DNA of 64,000 nucleotides from Thelonectria olida (taxonomy: Eukaryota > Ascomycota > Sordariomycetes > Hypocreales > Nectriaceae). The first letter of the stretch is position 1. Each line of letters begins with the position of its first letter. The DNA lies in assembly GCA_020736575.1 (NCBI GenBank), contig JAGPYM010000021.1:186001-250000 (forward strand). The letters run 5' to 3'. Below, piece after piece: positions 1 through 12,164 of this stretch. The translations under genes and the position numbers were made by a program. The notes beneath the pieces are model-generated. The model saw nothing but the letters and a program-made list of their open reading frames with translations, did not search any database and was not told the origin of the DNA.

Positions 1-302
1 AAGGAACTCGTAGCGTAGGCATCGTAGACTTTAGTAGCATACTTCAAGAAAGAAGTGATGAAGGTTGTCGCGAATAGACTAGACGGGTTTGTCAGTAAGG
101 GTTTACTGTAAGCCGACAATCCGACTCGTTCGAGGTGAAGTTACCCAGTAAAGGCAATGATGAGATCCTTGCGGGACCACGACTGTCGAAGAATTTCGGT
201 ATTGTCGGGAGCGTGCTTCTCATCCTTTGCCTGCTCGACGTCGCCTGAGGGGTGAGCATCTGAAGGCTCGGGGCTGGTGCTTGGAGGATCTGCAGCCGCC
301 AT
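1..302 (-). CDS. MFS transporter, siderophore-iron type, 5' partial (runs off left edge)
   Basis: The gene starts with ATG at 302-300 and leaves the window at base 1. Exon 1 is 302-145 and ends GG before a GTAACT donor; the intron is 144-79 (CTAG acceptor); exon 2 starts at 78. The first about 52 residues are hydrophilic and end SWSRKDLIIAFTG, after which exon 2 reads LFATTFITSFLKYATKVYDA, the beginning of the first membrane helix. The 'tail then SW-KKDLI..G, then YATxVY.AYATS' pattern is what I know from fungal siderophore-iron/H+ symporters of the MFS (SIT family). Only about 78 residues are visible, so the substrate class is inferred from this N-terminus alone. The splice phase (2+1) is consistent. 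Its promoter would lie in the long non-coding stretch to its right. Confidence 0.6.
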
Positions 303-2455
303 TATCTTCGAGTTGAAGCGATTATTGTCGAAGAGATGTGATATTAGTGGAAGAACTCTGGATAAAAGACTTGAGCCTCTTTTCCCATCGCAACCAACGA
401 ACGACGACGGCGTCTGTTTATATCCTGATCCTCTTCACGCTCCAATGTCGCACGGCGGCTTCAATTCCGCACGTCCCACGACTGTCCGAGATCGCTTACG
501 GGCGTCATACCACCTTTGGCGCGGATCCCTCCCCTGCCAGAAGCATCATCTAATCTTATCAGATCCGCCGCACACAACTGGCTCGTTCAGGTCCGTACCT
601 ACAGTCGGTCGACAAAGGAACCCTGGGCGCTGCTCGGCTCGCCAAGAAGACCACGCGTACCTTGTTTAACCGTGACTGTGGGCTGACTCTGCGACCAAGT
701 TGCCGGTTCCAAGGGCTTGGCTGGGCGGATTAAACCGTGATCGAGGGCAGATGGCTCACCATTTCTGCCCGTCATCTGCCCCGATGCCAAGTTTGACGAG
801 GTGAGAGAGTGTGGGATGAATGGGTTGAGCATTCTCGACGCGTATAGTCATATTCTTTTCTGAGTTTTTTTTCTCGTTTGGTCCGTTGCTTGCATTCGTA
901 TTAGCTCCTGGTGACATGCGATTCCATGTCATGACAAGTGCCTCATTCGTCGACTCACGCCGTGATGCCCTCATCATCCCGCTCGACGTTGAGCCCGCGC
1001 GGAAGCCAGAGGCCTCGCGTTCTAGAAGACGCATTCCATGATCTACCCACGCCTTCACATGATCCTCTGGTCCGTGTTTCTTTTCCAACGCTTTTCTTCC
1101 TTTTTCCTTTGCCAAGCAAGACTCTCTCCACTACAAGCTGCGTCCAATCCCGAAGACCGGAAGAAAACTCGCCAGATTTGACAAGATGGATCCGGAAACC
1201 CCCACGATTGTGTTGCCGCACAGTGAAAGCTTTGGCTTCAATTCAGACTAGAGGCGGCAAAATTCTCGGCCGCTTAACATTTGCGTTGGAAATGGCTTCG
1301 ACATGTGAGATTTGTATGGAATAAATCGTCAGCCCATGTCCATTCATGAATGAATCGTGAGCTGCCTTCAATTACCTAGGTACCTACTACGTAAGACATT
1401 GTATATCCCTCAGCAACCTATACGTTTTGTTTTACTCGTAACAACGCGAGCCCTCGCCCCGACTCCCGATCTCCCGACCGATCAAAGCTAATCGACCCTT
1501 GCGGCACAGTCGTCGACTCCTTGAAGATCATGCTGGGATTATCAGTCATCACAAACAAAACCCTCAATCCTTCACATGGAGCATTGGTGGGCATTCCGGA
1601 CCATCGTCTCCCACAACGCGGAATGACCCTGACCATGCTGCCCACACGCCCGTCGAATGCTCCATTAGAATCCCACCATGACGGGCTCGACTTGCTGGGA
1701 TCTGTCGAGCGTGGGGAATTCCCAAGAACTGCTCCCTGCTTGTCGCCTCCCACACTTTGTCACTTCATTCCGCACTTGCACAAAGATCAAGGACTGTCCG
1801 TTGGTCTTCATCACACCTGAAACCCGTTCGCACACTCATGGCAAATTTTGATCCAGGGCTGACTTGCCCTCGCACTGAACTGTCACAGCGTTCACGGCGC
1901 CGTTGGTGAATGGATCCCTCCACGTGGGAAATCGGGACTGTGGCTTGAAGGCGCCTAAGCACCTCGGAGCTTTTGAAGAAGAGCTTTACTTCTTTCGATC
2001 ACGATGCCTTCTTTCCCTTTTCCCGAGTTATTTCCTCTCTGATTGACCAGTTCATGCAAAGCTCCAACGGCGGTCCCGCGTTCTCCATATGGTCCAAGTC
2101 CATGCAAATTTTAACGTAGACCCCTGGATCCCGGCAACGCACACACATTACGCGGCTGTTTGTTCCCTGATAATTTTCGTAGTTAAATGCTAAGCTTAAC
2201 CCTAGTCATCTTTGTACGACCTCTTCTGCTCACATCTCCATCATCGTTGTCAAGACTCTTATTAGAACGTTTTATCATATTACTTTCTATGCTATGACTC
2301 TGATAGTAAACTTGGCAATGAATGTTATCCTTTGAGTATTCCCTTTTAGTCTATGCCTGACCTTTGATACAGCCCATAACTCCATATGACAAACGAAAAA
2401 AAAGCAAAAGCAAAACGCAACTTGACAGCTCTTCAGCCTCGGCAAACATGTCCGC
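303..2455. other. Intergenic, no gene seen
   Basis: About 2.15 kb between the start of the left-edge transporter and the 3' end of the next MFS gene. Only short overlapping open frames occur, none with a recognisable domain or coherent splicing. It includes the upstream region of the left transporter. The base composition is ordinary, and no repeat or RNA gene was recognised. Confidence 0.6.
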
Positions 2456-4294
2456 TCACAGATTGTCTGGGCACTTGGCGCGAATCTTGGCTCCGTAGAA
2501 TCGGAAAACAACCGGTACTGGCACCAACACCAGCGACAGGAATGCGAGAATGCTATTTCCCCAGCCAAGGCCGAGAGAGTCGTACATGGACAGTCCAGCG
2601 AGAGGCAGCAGTGCGCCGGCAATGGATCGCAGCACCGTGACTGCGGCAACAACGGACGCAGCGTAGGAGATGTAGGCGTCGATAAGATAGATTTGGAGAC
2701 ACATCTGTAGATACGTTAGCTGCATGCGAGAGGACGAGACAAGGTCGACAAGCTCACCATAATGCCCATCAGGCCAAAGCAGAACAAGGCCACGCCGATC
2801 ATGGGCACGATCCAGTGCGTGTTTCTCTCGGCAGCCCATCCATACCAAAACAAAGATGCAACAATGATGATGCCGTTTGGAAGTGTCAACCAGACTGGAA
2901 GGCGATCCTCAGGCACTGTCTTTCCATTTTGCTCCAACTTCTTCTTGATGATAATGTCTGCAATAACACCGAAGAGCATAGTACCAATCAACATGCCCAC
3001 TCCAGTTGGCACGTATGAGAGGCCGATGGTACCGGTGCCGAAACCGTACTGTTGAGCAAACACGAAGGTAAAGGTGCTGAACATGAGGTAGAGAACTCCG
3101 TAGACGACGGCGACGTAGAGCGACAGGATGAAAACAGGCGGTTGGGTGAAGAGCATCTTCAAAGGACGGACGATGGCATGCTCGAATCGCTTCTTGTTGG
3201 AAAGTTTGTTCACATCGAGAATCGAGTAGAGGTCCTGGTTACCGGTTTCCTTCCTGAGTCTCTTGACCTTTTGTTCGAGCAGAGTCGGGGCGTATGTTTC
3301 GGTGACGAGGAAAAAGCAGAGGATGGAAATGGCACCAGCCTACGGCGTCCACGTGTTAGAGGCCAATCTCATAAGTATTTGGTATGGATGCCACTTACAG
3401 CAATGGCAATGACCCAGAAGACCCATCTCCAGCCAATGTCTTCCACCATATATCCTCCAGCAACGGGTCCAATGCAAGGACCTAGAAGGGGACCCATGGC
3501 CCAGACAGCCATGGCTTTACCTCGCTGCTCGACAGGGAACATGTCGGAGATGGTTCCACTGCCGTTGGTGATGGGCGTAGATCCTGAAAACCCCATCAAG
3601 AAACGGAACACGATGATCATGCCCATGTTCTTGCTCAGAGCCGTGGCGACGGTGAAGATGATGAAGATCACATTGGCGACGTTGAAGACAAGTGCTCGGC
3701 CATAAATCTCGCTCAGGGGAGCGGCAAGGAGGGGACCAAAGGCGAAGCCGAGGACGTATACGGAGACGATAAATGTAGCGAGGTTTGAGTTGGACGAGCC
3801 GAATTCGACCATGATGTCGGGCACGCCTGGGGCGAACATAGAAGAACCCTAGAGATCGTTAGCTGAGGGTAGCCAAGACTTGTGCTGCTTTAGAGGGACT
3901 GACAAGTGGACTATTTGTATTGGTCAGTACATGTTGAGACAACAGCATATAGACAAGGGAAGACGCGAAGGGAGATGGATGAATAGATAGAGAGAAATAA
4001 AACTTACGTCAACAAAGTCATGAGCGATAGTGCGCCAATGTTGGACCATTTCCTCGCGCTCGACCAGTTCATGGGGTTCTTGGGATCATCTGGGCCATCC
4101 CATCCGACGGCATTTGGGTCGCTGTTCTGCGCATCTTCGGATTCCTTCTTGTCGTCTTGGCGCGCAGCTTCTTCGTCCTTTGCCTGTGATACTTCCGAAA
4201 GGTCTGGATTTGCGCTGGCATTCGAGGGTGTCAAGGTCCGTTGGCTCTCGGGGCGAACCTCGCCCAGCTTTATGGGTTTCTCAGCTTCCGTCAT
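2456..4294 (-). CDS. MFS multidrug transporter, DHA1 type (drug:H+ antiporter)
   Basis: A 524-residue plasma-membrane transporter predicted to export small toxic compounds by proton antiport. Exons: 4294-4008, 3910-3904, 3848-3399, 3339-2758, 2704-2456. The second exon is only 7 nt. It is required to join ...SLMTLL to TPLGSSMFAPGVPDI in frame, and that joined block is the conserved first-helix motif of fungal DHA1 (Flr1/Caf5-like) transporters. Motif A-like PLSEIYGRALVF (loop 2-3) and antiporter motif C GPCIGPVAGGY (helix 5) are present. A charged N-terminal tail of about 80 residues precedes helix 1; the central loop and C-terminal six helices follow. Length and topology are normal for the family. 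A TTTAAATA stretch on the minus strand at about 4373-4382 is a TATA-like site. The substrate is unknown. Confidence 0.88.
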
Positions 4295-5777
4295 GGTGTA
4301 ATTAGATTCGAAGTCGAAGTCGGTAGAGACAATGCACCATCCTTCAAACGACAAATGGAAAGGGACAAGCAGGTATTTAAAGGGGATTGATGTGGTTGCT
4401 GGATGGTTGCCAATGACACCACAAATAGCACAAAATAGTGCCCAACAACAAGGCAACTTCTGCAGCCGAACAATGGAGAAGACTAGGGAGTGGAGATTTT
4501 CAGACTGAGATAGCGAAAAATGCTTTCATTTCTTCATTTTACGGGCGGTCGGGGTCCAAGAGAAGACCGAGAATCTGGGGGAACCTGCTGGGGACAGCGT
4601 CAACACACTCCTGTTTCGACGACATGGGGACGGATTTTGTGCAAATCTGAGCCGGAAGAGACGAGTGCCGTGGATTTTGTGCAAGTGGCTCGACTGTTTA
4701 CCAGCTTGGCGTTGGCTCGAGCAGGGCAGCGCAAGGGGTGAGAGCCACTTTTCATAAGGCAAATGGAAAGGAGACACGATACCGAAACCGAAACCGAGGA
4801 ATGAGAATGAGAATGAGAATGCGAGCAAGTGATTTGCTTTAGCGTGCGAATTAGTTACCCTAGATTTCCCTGGGGGGATTTGGTGGCCACATGATGATGC
4901 TGTGTCTGGTGGACTGTGTACTATGTAAGTCGAGTGTCGATCTTGAGGTCATCATTTGGGAGATGGGAAATAAAGAAGCCGTTGAATGAAGGTGTTGAAG
5001 CCTGTTTGACTGATCAAGGTAGAGATTAGTCTATCCATGGTCGGTCGATCATTCGTGTTCGCGGGAAGAATCTGGGGAACAGGCCGCATTGCATCCCACC
5101 CACACCAGAACCGAGGCCAAGCACGCACACATCTCGTCACCATCTCTCTCCACATGACGGCAAGTTCGTGTCACGTTCAAGCAGTGCAAGATGAGTGGCT
5201 GGTTTGCATCTAGTCACTCTTTTGAAACTAGACCGGATGCCGACCCGTCCCAGAAGCAACTCTCTCGGGTATGCCTACTCCTGGTGAGGGCTTGAGATTA
5301 TCCCTAGCGAGACCCAGTAGATACGCTTAACATTAGCGTTCTCATGGGCAACGACACTTGGTCGGAACGGCCCGTTTGGGTATGACACAGCGTTGCAAGG
5401 CCCCACCAGATCTGGATGCTCAGTCGATATCAGATGCTCTCCTCAAGAGAACGTTTGTCCCATGAGCACTTCCATCTTCATGCTTGCTTGTCCGCTATGA
5501 AACCACCCAACGCCAATGAATAATCTCTTTGTACCCCTGTCTTTATCCATCAGCCCACAACCACCCGCAGCGCTTAGCCCGCGCCTCCTGAACCACTCTC
5601 CGTCCAGCCTCAGCGCCATGTTCCAGGACCAACAACCAACACCAGCTCATGAATAACTGGACACAAAGAGAAACCTGTGGGTACGTTTCTTCACAGTTCT
5701 TTGCCAGCTCTCCCTCCTTCATCTCCACTGTTTTTTTCTCACGCAATCACTTTATCTGACGCGTAACCTATCTGACC
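4295..5777. other. Intergenic promoter region with simple repeats
   Basis: Divergent promoter region between the DHA1 transporter (minus) and the methyltransferase (plus). It contains a short microsatellite-like tract at about 4783-4826 made of CGAAAC-type units followed by GAGAAT-type units. No supported gene was seen. Confidence 0.55.
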
Positions 5778-7325
5778 ATGTGCGCAGAACCAACTACTTC
5801 CGAGGCGGCCCGGATTGAGGTTGACGACGCCTCTGTGAGTATTGGCATGGGCGTATTCGTGTGCTCGTGGTCTTTTGGAATACTAATAACTGCATAAAAG
5901 CGCCGAGATGATTCTGATGCCGACTCCACCATTGAGAGCCAGATGTGCGCGCTCCTTCGCGAACCCCTCATCAATCGGCTGCCACTTTACCGCTCACACT
6001 CGTCTGACTCTTTAGATCCGTCTATACCGCGTCGCTGACCTCGAGTGTCGTCGATTACCCTTACGAGCATGGCCGTCGATACCATGCCTTCCGTGGTGGC
6101 TGTATTACACTCCCTGCTGGTGTTTGCCCTCTTCCCTTGCTGACTTTGATTCGCAAGCCTACATCTTGCCGAACGACGAGGTATTCAGGAAAATGTTTCG
6201 TCTAAAGATTGAAAGTGAGCTTATTGAGATTCAATAGACTGAGATGGACCGCCTTGACTTGAACCACGCTCTCATGACAAAGGTCATTGGGAACAAGCTG
6301 TATCTGGCGCCGATTGCGGAGAAGGCTGTCCAGAGAGTCTTGGACATTGGAACCGGAACCGGAATCTGTAGGCAACAGAAATAATGGATGAAGTTATTCA
6401 AGTTTGCTGACACTTAATGTATAGGGGCGATTGAAATGGGCGACACCCATCCGAATGCTGAGGTGAGCAGTCCACAGACTAGAATCGCACCATACTGACT
6501 TCATGAAAAGATTTTGGGCAACGACTTGAGTCCTATCCAGCCTCATTGGTACGTTTACAACATTGAGCCAGATTGCATCCCGCATTTCATCTCACATGGA
6601 GAACCGTGTTTCAGGATCCCCCCCAACGTCAAATTCGAAGTCGACGACGTCGAGAGCGAGTGGATGCACAACGCCCCCTTCGACTTCATCTTCTGTCGCT
6701 ACATGACATGTTGCATTCTCGACTGGCCGAAGCTGACCAAGCAAGTCTACGAGTTGAGTTTTCCCCTTTTTTTGGCTTGCATCCAGCCGCTGAACGAGTC
6801 CACCCCTCCCGCAGCAACCTGGCACCTGGAGGCTGGGCCGAGTTCCAAGACTACGATCTGCAATACTACTCCGACGACGGAACCCTCACCGAGAAGCACA
6901 GCACACTGAAATGGATCAACACGCTCCTCGGCGCCGCCCGTCAGCTGAAGCGCGAACCCTGTCCCGGACCCCTGCAAAAGGACTGGGTCAAGGACGCCGG
7001 CTTCGTAAACGTTAAGCACCAAGTCTTCAAGATCCCCATCGGCCCGTGGGCCAAGGACGCGCGCCTGAAGGATCTCGGAATGTGCAACCTGGCCCAGACG
7101 CTGGAAGGTCTCGAGGGCTTCTCGCTCCGACTCTTCTGCGGGGTGTTGAACTGGCCTGAGGAGGAGGTCTTGGTACTCCTGACCAAGGTCCGGAAGGAGC
7201 TGAAAAACGGAGATTTCCACGGAATCTTCAACTTGTAAGTGGTGGTTCCTAGAATTCAGCCATCTTCAGATGAGATCATGATGCTAACATCCTACAGCCA
7301 CGTCACGTACGGCCAGAAACCGTAA
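5778..7325 (+). CDS. LaeA-like SAM-dependent methyltransferase
   Basis: A 333-residue class I methyltransferase of the fungal LaeA-like group, a family often found beside specialised-metabolism genes. Ten exons join in phase: 5778-5834, 5901-5944, 6016-6101, 6158-6180, 6238-6367, 6425-6462, 6511-6548, 6615-6752, 6815-7234, 7298-7325. The family landmarks are present: YHAFRGGSYILPND near the N-terminus, the SAM-binding motif I LDIGTGTGIWAIEMGD (about residues 86-101), LGNDLSPIQP, and LAPGGWAEFQDYD. The small exons (23-44 nt) are each confirmed by restoring a conserved motif across the junction. The last codon is uncertain: the stop TAA overlaps a GTAAGT donor, so an alternative last exon ending near 7409 is possible. 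Acceptor substrate unknown. It neighbours the nitrilase convergently. Confidence 0.85.
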
Positions 7326-7701
7326 GTATTACTCCGGGCTGGATGCTGCATTACTATTAGACAAGGTGCTTACCCTAGAATAGCAGTGAGACTGATGAGA
7401 GGGAATGAACTGATAGGACTTATGAGTAGTAGTATGAGGGTTGAAGCTTCAGTGTTAGCTACTCCTAATCCAAGAATAACAGTCTTATTGTTAGTGTTCA
7501 AAATAGTAGATAACCAAGTCCTCGAAATTATTAGTATCACACCTTGCCGGCTCATTGGTATAAAGGACTTGGTCCGCTCTGTCTATCTATTTTGTCCTTC
7601 CTACAGACAGTTGCGCGTCGTATGCGAATAGGTATACAATAAATTCAATTGACACTTAAGAACTAGCAATCTTGGAATTGGTCCAATATCTCAATAGAGA
7701 C

Positions 7702-8783
7702 CTATTCGGAAAAGTGAACTGGCGTAGCGGCGTTGGAGGTAACGTTCAAGCTCAGAAGATCCGGTCGCGAATAGTGTCCAACCACGTCGAGGTTCTGCTT
7801 AGCCTTTGCCCGATCCGCCAGATCAATCTCAGCGTAGACAATCCCTTCTGCACCAGGATCCAACGGCTCAGTCAGCTCCGCTCCATCAGGGCCGTAAATC
7901 ATGGTGAACCCTCCTCCAGGGACTTTACCCCAACTTCCAGATGTGAACTCCGACAGTAGAGTGTTGGCTTTGCCCTTCTCAGACAAGACTTCAGTGCAGG
8001 TCATGACGAAGCAAGCGCCCTCCATGGCCATGACCTGGGAGAACTTGTTGCTTGCGGTGCCAGTGATGTGATAGGGCCACGGCTTTCCCTCGGGAGCCTC
8101 CCAGATCAGGGGCCAGCTCGCGACGTGAATGTCAACATCCTGGGAGTACTGGTAGTAGCGAAGCAGGGGTTGTGTGTGTTCCCAGCAGTTCAGGCCTCCA
8201 ATCTTTCCAAATGGAGAGTCCACGACGGCCTTGAGCGAGTCGGCTTGGCCGTCTCCCCAGTAGGCACGCTCCACATGGGTAGGCTTGATCTTGCGACGGT
8301 GGTGGACAATGGTACCAGTAGGGTCAATGAACGACTTGAAGAGGCCCCGAGTTAGTAGAAGGTACAAGTTTGGGAACGTGGTCCGTCAAACTCACCTGCG
8401 CAATGTACAACGATCCTCGAAATCTCTCACTGTAGCCAAGGACGACAAAGACGCCCGCCTCACGAACAGCGGCCTGGATACTCTCCATCTCCTTGGACTC
8501 TTTCTCAAGCGAGTTTTCAAAGTATTCGTTCATAAATGGAACATTGTCGAAGACGGAGTTTTGCCAAATGCTCCTTGTAAGTAAGGTCAATACTGTTCGG
8601 GCTGAGACGCGCAGAGACAACTAACCATGGATACCCCGGGATGAAAACCTCTGGGAAGCCAACAACGTTGGCTCCGTTGGCGCCGGCTTCCTTGATGTAG
8701 GAGATGACTTTGTCAACTCCGCCTTGGAGGTCATTCCAGACGGGCTCGGCCTGGACAGCTGCGATCTTGAGCTTGGGAGACAT
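7702..8783 (-). CDS. Nitrilase (carbon-nitrogen hydrolase family)
   Basis: A 322-residue enzyme predicted to hydrolyse a nitrile to carboxylic acid and ammonia in the cytosol. Exons: 8783-8626, 8573-8396, 8334-7702. The catalytic triad is visible: Glu45 in [12 protein letters not shown], Lys127 in [13 protein letters not shown] and Cys162 in GLNCWEH. Length and the CWEH motif fit fungal nitrilases; cyanide hydratase, a close relative, cannot be excluded from sequence reading alone. The splice joins restore [13 protein letters not shown] and [10 protein letters not shown], both typical of the family. It lies on the same strand as a Zn2Cys6 regulator and an aldoxime dehydratase within 5.6 kb. 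The latter makes nitriles from aldoximes, so the pair could run consecutive steps. It is convergent with the LaeA-like gene. Confidence 0.88.
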
Positions 8784-9418
8784 GGTGTGAGTTTAATAGT
8801 GAAAGGGTTGAGTAAGCGTGTGGTTTGAATTGTTGAGGGATGAAGTTTGAAGGTGCAAGGGCGACGAGTGAGACTCTCGCATCTCTTATACTTGATTCAA
8901 GCCATCGACATCGATAGAGGTAACACTGCAGATGAAGCTGGGCAGCCAGTATAGGAGCGTGACAGAAAAGAATGAACACACTGGGCATTGGTCCCAGCAC
9001 CACAATATTGCAAGGCGGAATTGATGGTCAGTTGAATTTGTCACTCTTTCCGTCGATTCCGTACCCCGCATCGTTGTGTAACGACAAAGGGCCGTTATCG
9101 GGATAATTGATATCCGCAGGTCTCACACGATCAACGGGATACTGATCAGCACGGCATCCCTCTTCTATACCTGGACGACAATTACCCGGTCCTGAATGTG
9201 TCTAAAACGGTCCGTCCGGTCCGGATTGCATAGATATCGGGATAAGCACAATCCGCTGTGTAGCGAAAACCCAGCCTCAAGACCGAGGCACAGGCGATGT
9301 CAGAGAAGCTACCAAAGTCTTTCACGCCAATCCAGATTTGCCTACTTAATGCATATTCAAGATAAGGGATGTGCATTCGTGTACTTTATATGACTCTAAA
9401 GCTTGAGGCCGAACTGCG
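8784..9418. other. Intergenic, nitrilase promoter
   Basis: The 635 bp upstream of the nitrilase start and downstream of the Zn2Cys6 gene. No gene is supported. It contains several CGG/CCG triplets (for example around 9187-9226, where CGGTCCGTCCGGTCCGG occurs), the half-site type bound by Zn2Cys6 proteins. Assigning them to the adjacent regulator is inference only. Confidence 0.45.
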
Positions 9419-11811
9419 TCAGATGTCATCAAAAAAGTTAAACGGCATGTTGGACAAATTCTGATCGTACGTCCAAGCACCAAACAGCTCGTCAAACGTC
9501 TCACCTACATAAGTCTGCCCCTCACCACTACCTGATGTTCCTTGGATATCGTTAGTTGGCAAACATCCACGCTCATACAACTCAAATTGGCGTCGGTTCT
9601 CCTCGCTAATGTCGTCTTCTAGCTCGGACGTCCAGATATCCACCTCCCACTCGTCTGCCAAAGACCGAACCGCTCGAATCGACCGGTTAGCCCAGTCCCA
9701 GTTGGTGTTCATCTCGTAGAGGCTCTTGATGCAGATGTTGAGACAACGCATTGCCTCGCTTCGTGCATCGGACCTGGCTGTCTTGAGATGCAGGAGCAGG
9801 ATGATGGCTGCGGTAAAGGTCGGATGAACGGCAGAGATGGGCATGCACCGCTTTGACGATTAGCGTATAGTATGCTTGGGTTATATAGTGCTACTAACTT
9901 ACATTTGTGTAGTTATTCCTATATATGCGAAGTATCTTGGCCATCTTCAATGCCGCGTTCCTGCAGGACTGTGAGTGAACATCCTTCCCATCAGGGTCGT
10001 ACTCTATGCAATCTCGACCGCGGTAAAGAGCCCCGAAGAATGGGCGATGAAGGAGTATGATAGAATGGTGGTATTGAAGACTAGAAAATATCAGCCGTGG
10101 TCCTTCAGCGGTCCAAGACTAAACCGGGATGAGCGCACTGGAGCTGGTAAACGTATGGTGGTGAGGGCTGAAGGCTTGATTCGGAAATTTTGAGTGATTT
10201 GGGGAGCTTGTCGAAGAACTTGACTGATCGAATATGTGTCTTCATGACTCGATCCTCCTTTTCCCTATGAGTCCACGTGGACCGCTGGGCATACCTGTTA
10301 TTCATCAGCAAGCAGGTCCCGGGTACAACTAGCACTACTCAATTAGTCGACGCACAATTGGTCGATGACTTCTGAAGTAATCATCAGAAGCTCGCACATC
10401 TGCATACAATTCTCTGTGATGTGAGAGGTTGGAAAAGGTTGCGAAATATCCGCCTCTTCTGCTGAAAGAAGTGCAACGGGAATGTCTTGTGCTTTTGGCT
10501 TCGTCGTGGTGATATTATACTCCTGAATGCTGGCAGGCCTTCCCATGCCAAGACAGTATAGTCTTTCAATAAGCAACTGAGAGTGGCTGTTGGTTTGTGG
10601 GAAGGTTCCACTCACTTGTCTAGGACATAAATTCCCCAGAAGGCTATGTTGCGTGCTTCGACGTCCTCCTCTGAGACGAGTCCTTTCGCCGCATAAGAGG
10701 TACAGTCAGACTGCAGTCCGAGATTCATGGCCATACGTATCGCCATGCCGATATACATGAACCCAAGACCCTCGTTATCAATGGACGCCCAGTACAACCC
10801 GAGCAGTGCCGTAGCTTGAACGGTTGATGTTGTTGGCGCTTCATATTCAAAGTGCAGCATCGTCTTAGCCTGAGCAGCGAATACCTCACCAGCAGTATTC
10901 GCATCGCCAGGATCTGCTCTGAGCTCAGGCCGTGACGAGTAGCGCGATGCAAGAGCAAGCATGGCCGTAAGAAGAAGAGGGGTGCAGAAACGGCCAGACT
11001 TTTCAACGTATAGGTCGAAAACAAACGATTCCCTCGACACGAGGTACTGCCAAGAGTTCTGCCATCGCCAAAAGAGGCCGAGGAGATGGTCTCGAAGTTC
11101 GTCTGAGGGCTCGAAAAAGGCTGGCATCTGCCGGGCTGCAGCGCTGCCCCGATTGCGTGCCTTCAGCGAGGATGCAACCTTTAACGAGTGGTTCTGGATT
11201 ATGGTGAAATTGCTTGACGCGCCGAAATACCGTAGCTCGCCAGCATCACCCAGAGTGAATAACCCAAGGGCATCTGTAAGCTCATCTACCGGCTGTACTA
11301 CATCAGTCTCATTCGGTGGAGGAGGAATGTACACCGCTTCCGGCAATGCGAATGTCGTTTCTTCTCGGTCACAATAGTCACCACAGTTGCCGTTGGATGA
11401 GCATCCGGATGATTGCGATGCGAGAGCAAGTCTCTTCTCCAGGCTTTCAATGCGTGCTTCCAAGGCGATGATGTATGCATTGCTTGGTCGCCTACGCCGG
11501 TGAGTTACAATTACGTAATGATGTAGACGCTCGGTATTACTTACTTTCTCTTGCTCTCCTCCTGAGCATACTCGCAGTCTTGCTGTCTAGAATCGCAGGC
11601 GCTGCATTGCGGTTGGTGTCCGTCACACTACCCAGCGATGGATTAATCAGAAAGGGTTGATACCAGCTGCGAGTGGAAGACGAATACGTAGTATCGTGTC
11701 TGTTATGGCTTCGGCTTATTTGCTTACCTTTGTCCGTTTGGCGCGACATCCATTGCATGCGAGTGTGACTCTCTTCCGTCCTCGCTGAGCCGGCTCGTTA
11801 TTGGACGACAT
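9419..11811 (-). CDS. Zn(II)2Cys6 transcription factor with fungal-specific TF domain
   Basis: A 671-residue nuclear regulator. Seven exons join in phase: 11811-11728, 11627-11545, 11491-10616, 10562-10356, 10294-10139, 10080-9903, 9850-9419. The binuclear zinc cluster has Cys19, 22, 29, 36, 39 and 46 (CX2CX6CX6CX2CX6C) and is split by intron 1 between RTK and CDG. A coiled region (ALEARIESLEKRLALA) follows. The middle homology region shows YHHSIILLHRPFFG, recovered only by splicing exon 5 to exon 6, and AVHPTFTAAIILLLH near the C-terminus. It lies between the nitrilase and the aldoxime dehydratase, all three on the minus strand, and is the obvious candidate regulator of those two genes (inference). 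The effector is unknown. Confidence 0.87.
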
Positions 11812-12164
11812 TGTGATGGTGCGTTGCCTCCTTACAATGCTCGGTTTTTGTGAATATATGATGCACGATAGAACCTCCTGCGGGGTTCATGGTGAGATAA
11901 GAACTGACCGAGAGTCAGACGGCCGTCTAACTACCTAGTCAGTATCTACGGTAGGCTCAAACTAGTTTAGAAAGTCTTCCAGCGCTAAGGATAAAGTTTG
12001 ATATTAAACCACGTTCCGCTATTGGATGTGAATGCCGTTACCGAGCGGGGAACCCTGGTTACATGGTCGAAAAGAGGCTTGGTTCGTCGCAGAAGAACCG
12101 AGGATAAGGCATTCTTGAGAGACAGAGATATACATAACTTGTTTATTGACCTGACCTGACCTTT
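11812..12164. other. Intergenic, regulator promoter
   Basis: 353 bp between the aldoxime dehydratase stop and the regulator start; no gene seen. It contains CGG-type triplets and serves as upstream region of the Zn2Cys6 gene. Confidence 0.5.

Noticed and set aside
6747..7231. Two long minus-strand frames antisense to the methyltransferase
   Set aside because: They mirror the large exon of the LaeA-like gene, whose motifs and splicing are clear; the antisense proteins have no family features.
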